From Candidatus Nomurabacteria bacterium (GTDB lineage Bacteria > Patescibacteriota > Minisyncoccia > Phycocordibacterales > Phycocordibacteraceae): a stretch of 61,730 bases of DNA. The notes beneath the pieces are model-generated. The model searched no databases. It had not been told where the DNA came from and saw nothing but the letters and a program-made list of their open reading frames with translations. The stretch lies in assembly GCA_943353835.1 (NCBI GenBank), contig CALRBA010000003.1:1-61730 (forward strand), given 5' to 3'. Positions 57,607 through 61,730 of this stretch are shown in pieces. Numbering within the stretch: position 1 is the stretch's first letter; every line of letters begins with the position of its first letter. The position numbers were made by a program, and so were the translations under genes.

Positions 57607-58860
57607 ATGACCCTGTCTGAAGAACTTAAAGCGCGCGGACTTATTGAGCACTCTTCTGCTCCGGTAGACCAGATTCTCTCTACCCCGCGGACGGTGTACT
57701 TAGGCATTGACCCGACCGCCGATTCTATGCAAGTGGGGAATCTCGCCGTCGTACTCCTTATGAAGCGTCTCGGAAACGCGGGCAACAAGCTTATCTTCCT
57801 CGTCGGCGGAGGCACCGGAATGATAGGGGACCCCAAGGAAGTCGGAGAGAGACCGATGCTTGATGAAAAAACCGTTGCACATAATACGCGTGCTCTGAAG
57901 TCTCAACTGAAAAAAATCCTCGGTAGCACATCTTTCAAAATGGTAGACAACGCCGATTGGCTCATGAGCGCGAAGTTCGTTCCGTTTCTGCGCGATGTAG
58001 GTAAGTACTTCACTGTGAATGATTTAATAAAGCGCGATGTCATCAAACGCCGTCTTGATAATCCGGATGACAGCATTTCATATACAGAATTTTCATACGC
58101 GCTCCTACAAGGACTGGATTATCTGACACTGAATGAGAAGTATGGTGTTGACTTACAGATTGGAGGCTCAGACCAGTGGACTAATATTCTCTCCGGTGTT
58201 GATTTAATACATAAACGCATAGGAAAACAGGTGTACGCGCTCGGAATGCCTCTCGTTACGGACGCCTTCGGTAAGAAGTTCGGTAAGAGTGAGGGCAACG
58301 CCGTATGGCTTGAGGCTTCAAGGACTTCGCCGTTTCGGTTCTACCAGTTTTGGATAAACTTGCCGGATGCAAATATTGAGAATTATCTGAAGGTCTACAC
58401 ATTTCTTCCGTTAATTGAAATTGAAGCCCTTATGGAACTGCACCTACGAAATCCCGGCGAGCGACAAGCGCAGGAGACGCTCGCTAGGCTTGTGACAGAG
58501 ACAGTGCACGGGCCGGCTGCCACAGCACAGTGCGCTGCCGCGAGCGACGCACTCTTCGGCGATACTCCGTTCAACGAGCTCTCACGCGAAGCACTCGCCG
58601 TGGCGCTCGCTGAAGCGCCTTCAGTCAAAATAGCAAGGCGAGGCCTTGCTGAAGGTTCCTTGCTCGCTGAAGCACTTGTCGCAGGAGGTCTCGCATCTTC
58701 AAAGAGCGACGCGCGCAGGCTTATAGAAGGGAAGGGCATCACGCTCTCCGGACAAACTATTTCAGATCCGGACCAGAAGGTGTATAACGGAGACTTGTCA
58801 AACGGCTATGCTCTCGTACGAAAAGGAAAACAAGGCGTCCTCGTCCTCGTTTTGAAATAA
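57607..58860 (+). CDS. tyrS: Tyrosine--tRNA ligase
   Basis: VYLGIDPTADSMQVGNLAVVLLMKRL..LVGGGTGMIGDP..DLQIGGSDQWTNI..KFGKSEGNAVWL; S4-like C-terminal domain. Confidence 0.96.
   Translation: MTLSEELKARGLIEHSSAPVDQILSTPRTVYLGIDPTADSMQVGNLAVVLLMKRLGNAGNKLIFLVGGGTGMIGDPKEVGERPMLDEKTVAHNTRALKSQLKKILGSTSFKMVDNADWLMSAKFVPFLRDVGKYFTVNDLIKRDVIKRRLDNPDDSISYTEFSYALLQGLDYLTLNEKYGVDLQIGGSDQWTNILSGVDLIHKRIGKQVYALGMPLVTDAFGKKFGKSEGNAVWLEASRTSPFRFYQFWINLPDANIENYLKVYTFLPLIEIEALMELHLRNPGERQAQETLARLVTETVHGPAATAQCAAASDALFGDTPFNELSREALAVALAEAPSVKIARRGLAEGSLLAEALVAGGLASSKSDARRLIEGKGITLSGQTISDPDQKVYNGDLSNGYALVRKGKQGVLVLVLK
58634..58654. repeat. Same dispersed 21-mer, in tyrS
   Basis: caaggcgaggccttgctgaag. Confidence 0.9.
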
Positions 58861-60449
58861 AGACCGTATCGGCTATAGTTGTCGTATTGCGTCGGTACCC
58901 AAGCGGTCAACGGGGGCAGGCTGTAAACCTGCTGATTTCGGTCTTCGTTGGTTCGAATCCAACCCGGCGCACCATACAAGGGACAATTTTTCGGGAAATC
59001 CTGCTGTGCCTGTGCGAGATAAAGCCACTGATTCTGGGCGGTTCCGCGCGCTTCGCGCGCGTGGAGGGTGAGGTTCGAGCCGAAGACTTTTTGGAGGGAG
59101 GATTTTTTGGAGGGGTAGTTCTGACTTTGGGCTATTTCACTAAGCGCTTGCGCTTCGTTTATCCACTCTCGCATCGGTTCGAGCCAAGCGGCGGCGTCTC
59201 GTTCAAGAAGCAGGGATTGTTCCTGCAGAGACCTTTTCTCGGACATGAGAGCATGGCGACGTTCTAGGTAGTCGCCGCGCTCAATGTCCTGTTCGATGAA
59301 AAGGTCGGTGAGGCGGGCAATTTTGCCGTCCAGCACGGCAATCTTTGACCGCATCTCTTGGACAGACGCCGCCGCGATTTGCGTGGTTTCTTTTTCGTCT
59401 TTATCCATAAGCCGGTTGAGTTCAGCCGCCCACTCAAGCGGGAGGACAAATCGCGCGAGAAGTTCGGAGAGTTGGAAGTTCAAAGATTCTTCTCGCACAT
59501 AGGGCTCGGTGCAAACGCCTTTCTTCCGCGTACAGCGATAGTAGATATGCCCCTTCTGCTTTTCAGCAGAAATCGAACAGGTGCAAGTCTCACAGGAGAG
59601 CAGGCCGCAATATGCCTGTGGACTATTCTTCTGCACTCTTTTCTTGCCTCGTAACTTCAAAACTTCTTGCACTCGATCAAACAACTTCTTATCAACGAGC
59701 GGTGTATGCTTGCCCTCGTACACTTCGCCACCATATTTGAAATGACCGTAGTAAAAAATGTTTGAGAGCATCCATGTCATTTGATCTTTGGAATGCGCCT
59801 GACCGCCATTGTCGTTACCCCATCTTCGCGTCGCGTGAGTTCTAAGACCGTTCTGGTATAGAAAATTTGCAATATCTTCTAACCGATATTTATTCTCGGC
59901 ATACATCTCAAACGCCTTGCGAATGATGTGAGACTTCTTTCTGTCAACCACTATTGTCTTCGTGCGTGGGTTATTCAAATAGCCGAGCGGAGCCGAGCTT
60001 GGATAGATACCCTGACGTGCTTTCTCTCGAAGCCCGCGCTTGGTGTTCACACTCAAATCGCGGATGTACTGATTCGCCATCCCGAACTCCACTGACATCA
60101 TCAGAACATTGTCGGCGGGATAATAGGCGCGATCGTGCGTTTGGATATGTGCGATAACACTATTCTGCAAAAGCCACTGTATTTGCCCGCCATCTACCGG
60201 ATTGCGCGAGAGGCGGTCAAGCTTCCAACACACAATGCCTTGAGCTTCGCCTTTTTGTATTCGCGCCATCATCTCGTTGAACACGGGACGACCCGGCATT
60301 TTCGCCGACTTCTTCTCGACGAATACCTCAACGACGTTGAGTCGTTCCTGCTTCGCGAGAGTGCGCAATTCGGACAGCTGCGCCTCAATAGACAAAACCT
60401 GTTTGTCCTCAACATCGGTGCTTTTGCGTGCGTAGAGAAAATACTTCAT
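58806..60449 (-). CDS. Large serine recombinase with recombinase zinc-ribbon domain; ORF extends through antisense tRNA-Tyr
   Basis: MKYFLYARKSTDVEDKQVLSIEAQLSEL..GIVCWKLDRLSRNPVDGGQIQWLLQ..YIRDLSVNTKRGLREKARQGIYPSSAPLGYL..YCGLLSCETCTCSISAEKQKGHIYYRCTRKKG. Confidence 0.93.
   Translation of the reverse strand: MKYFLYARKSTDVEDKQVLSIEAQLSELRTLAKQERLNVVEVFVEKKSAKMPGRPVFNEMMARIQKGEAQGIVCWKLDRLSRNPVDGGQIQWLLQNSVIAHIQTHDRAYYPADNVLMMSVEFGMANQYIRDLSVNTKRGLREKARQGIYPSSAPLGYLNNPRTKTIVVDRKKSHIIRKAFEMYAENKYRLEDIANFLYQNGLRTHATRRWGNDNGGQAHSKDQMTWMLSNIFYYGHFKYGGEVYEGKHTPLVDKKLFDRVQEVLKLRGKKRVQKNSPQAYCGLLSCETCTCSISAEKQKGHIYYRCTRKKGVCTEPYVREESLNFQLSELLARFVLPLEWAAELNRLMDKDEKETTQIAAASVQEMRSKIAVLDGKIARLTDLFIEQDIERGDYLERRHALMSEKRSLQEQSLLLERDAAAWLEPMREWINEAQALSEIAQSQNYPSKKSSLQKVFGSNLTLHAREARGTAQNQWLYLAQAQQDFPKNCPLYGAPGWIRTNEDRNQQVYSLPPLTAWVPTQYDNYSRYGLYFKTRTRTPCFPFRTRA
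58889..58974 (+). tRNA. tRNA-Tyr(GTA), CCA encoded
   Basis: gcgtcggtacccaagcggtcaacgggggcaggctGTAaacctgctgatttcggtcttcgttggttcgaatccaacccggcgcacca; class II variable arm. Confidence 0.94.
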
Positions 60450-60471
60450 ATTTGATATCATAGCAAATAAT

Positions 60472-60840
60472 ATGGATGTAAAGATGAAAAAAGTAAAAAC
60501 TACGCGACCTCCTGATGATATTTTAAAACAGATTGAAGAGCGAGATAAGGATTGTGTTTATTGTCACGGACCTTTTATAAAAGGTGACAACAACGCTTCC
60601 GCCACTGTTGAGCATTTGAATCACAGAAAGGATTGGGACAGTGTGGGGTGCTATATAGCCGAGGGAAAGGATGTCTCTAAAATTGTTGCGCGTTGTTGTC
60701 ATGCTTGTAATTCTAGTAGGAGCGACAAAAGCTTACTTGAGTGGTTTAAAACTCCATATTGCACAAGCAAAAAGATTAAAATTAAATACGATACAGTCGC
60801 CGCTGTTGTCAGAGATTATATTGATGCTTATGAAAAGTAA
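60472..60840 (+). CDS. HNH-endonuclease-like protein
   Basis: DCVYCHGPF..SATVEHLNHRKDWD..ARCCHACNSSRSDKSLLEWF; CxxC / H.NH / CxxCN layout. Confidence 0.7.
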   Translation: MDVKMKKVKTTRPPDDILKQIEERDKDCVYCHGPFIKGDNNASATVEHLNHRKDWDSVGCYIAEGKDVSKIVARCCHACNSSRSDKSLLEWFKTPYCTSKKIKIKYDTVAAVVRDYIDAYEK

Positions 60841-60844
60841 GTAT

Positions 60845-61343
60845 ATGGATGGGAGCGAGAAAAAGAAGATTGGGCAGGGGGCTTACATCACGAGTATCAG
60901 CGGGGCTTTCTTTTATAGAATTTAATTACCTAAGTTATCATTCGACACCCGACCCAGCATGGATTAGAAATATCTACATTTTACTCTCGTTTTATACGGA
61001 GTTGTTACTAAAAGCGATATTTGTCGCCAAAAAGCAATTTATAGATGTCAACGATCTTGATAACAAATTGAGAAAAATCGGACACGATTTTGTTGTCGCC
61101 GCACGAGAAATTGGGAATGCAGACATGCAAGAATTTGGAATAAAGGATATTCGATTTATAAATCACGAATATATTGTCGAAACCGAGGACGGAGAATTTT
61201 ATGTCAAAGACTTCAACGATATTCGATACGACTTTATTGAGAGAAAAGTACGAACTCTGAACGGCGATGAGCATGAGAAATTTAAAAAACAAATCGAGAT
61301 AATGCTAAAAATCAACGGCAAGCTAAAACCGCTTGTGTGGTAG
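60845..61343 (+). CDS. HEPN-like hypothetical protein, possibly interrupted by a frameshift near 60923 (track ORF 60849..61343)
   Basis: MDGSEKKKIGQGAYITSISGAFFYRI* in one frame, then (60926 on) YLSYHSTPDPAWIRNIYILLSFYTELLLKAIFVAKKQF..LRKIGHDFVVAAREIG in another; ELLLKAI..GHDF resembles HEPN signatures. Confidence 0.4.
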
Positions 61344-61433
61344 GGAGCTTCGCTGGTTTCAGACCCGCCAGCGAAGGACTCGGTGTGCGCACGGGTGGGC
61401 GGGGCAAACACACGATGTATTCGTATTGGTATT

Positions 61434-61592
61434 CCCCTCCAAAAAATCCTCCCTCCAAAAAGTCTTCGGCTTCTGAATTTTTGAACCTCCCCCCACGCGC
61501 GCGAAGCGCGCGGAACCGCCCAGAATCAGTGGCTTTATCTCGCACAGGCAAAACAGAACTTCCCGAAAATGGGACTTGTCTCTTGTATGGTG
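61434..61592 (+). pseudogene. Degenerate duplicate of the recombinase 3' coding end, inverted relative to 58970..59115
   Basis: Reverse complement matches 58970-59115, including ctcgcacaggc, the 43-nt block cctgtgcgagataaagccactgattctgggcggttccgcgcgc, and terminal caccatacaag; carries a stop (GGCTTCTGA) and an indel. Confidence 0.85.
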
Positions 61593-61730
61593 GCTCTATA
61601 CTACCAAACTCGAACCTATTTCACCCAGAGCCCGAAGCAATGATCACTCGCGCCTCGCAGAGCCTCGGCGCTCGCCCCGCTCGCGGACTCGCGGGGCCGC
61701 CCTTCGCCCTGCCGTCTCATACTTTCTTTT

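Noticed and set aside
1-61730. CRISPR arrays, rRNA genes, tmRNA, RNase P RNA
   Set aside because: No regularly spaced repeats or recognisable conserved cores were found by eye; a Rfam/Infernal scan would be needed for a firm negative.

Overview
This window looks like chromosomal DNA of a Patescibacteria/CPR bacterium, probably Parcubacteria-like. That placement is inferred from protein character (596-aa AlaRS, CPR-type baseplate-J-like, DUF5663- and DUF5671-like proteins), not from a database search. Recognisable housekeeping genes include topA (partial, runs off the left edge), dprA, serS, an ftsQ-like gene, dus, dnaX, tgt, uvrB-uvrA-uvrC, ddl, ychF, leuS, mltG, mnmA, a Mur ligase, ung, an M13 peptidase, alaS, an infA-rpmJ-rpsM-rpsK-rpsD-rpoA-rplQ-rplM-rpsI cluster, grpE-dnaK-dnaJ and tyrS. 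There is also a four-tRNA cluster plus tRNA-Gln and tRNA-Tyr. Main observations: (1) a dispersed family of ~47-56 bp nested palindromes (ACAAGGTTnrACCTT..loop..AAGGTynAACCTTGT) lies inside open reading frames (topA twice, ftsQ-like, uvrC, degenerate in tgt) and at the dus/dnaX junction, resembling Rickettsia palindromic elements; other hairpin families occur in dnaX, leuS, uvrC, tyrS, alaS and a VirD4-like ATPase gene; (2) a tRNA-Ala(CGC) gene appears split by ~81 bp in its D-loop; (3) many genes have a TATAMT box 6-9 nt upstream of ATG, implying widespread leaderless transcription; (4) the right end carries a ~2.6-kb element abutting tRNA-Tyr, with a large serine recombinase whose ORF runs through antisense tRNA-Tyr, an HNH protein, a possibly frameshifted HEPN-like protein, and a degenerate inverted copy of the recombinase 3' end that forms ~150-bp inverted ends. 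Everything here was read by eye; no homology search or folding was run.
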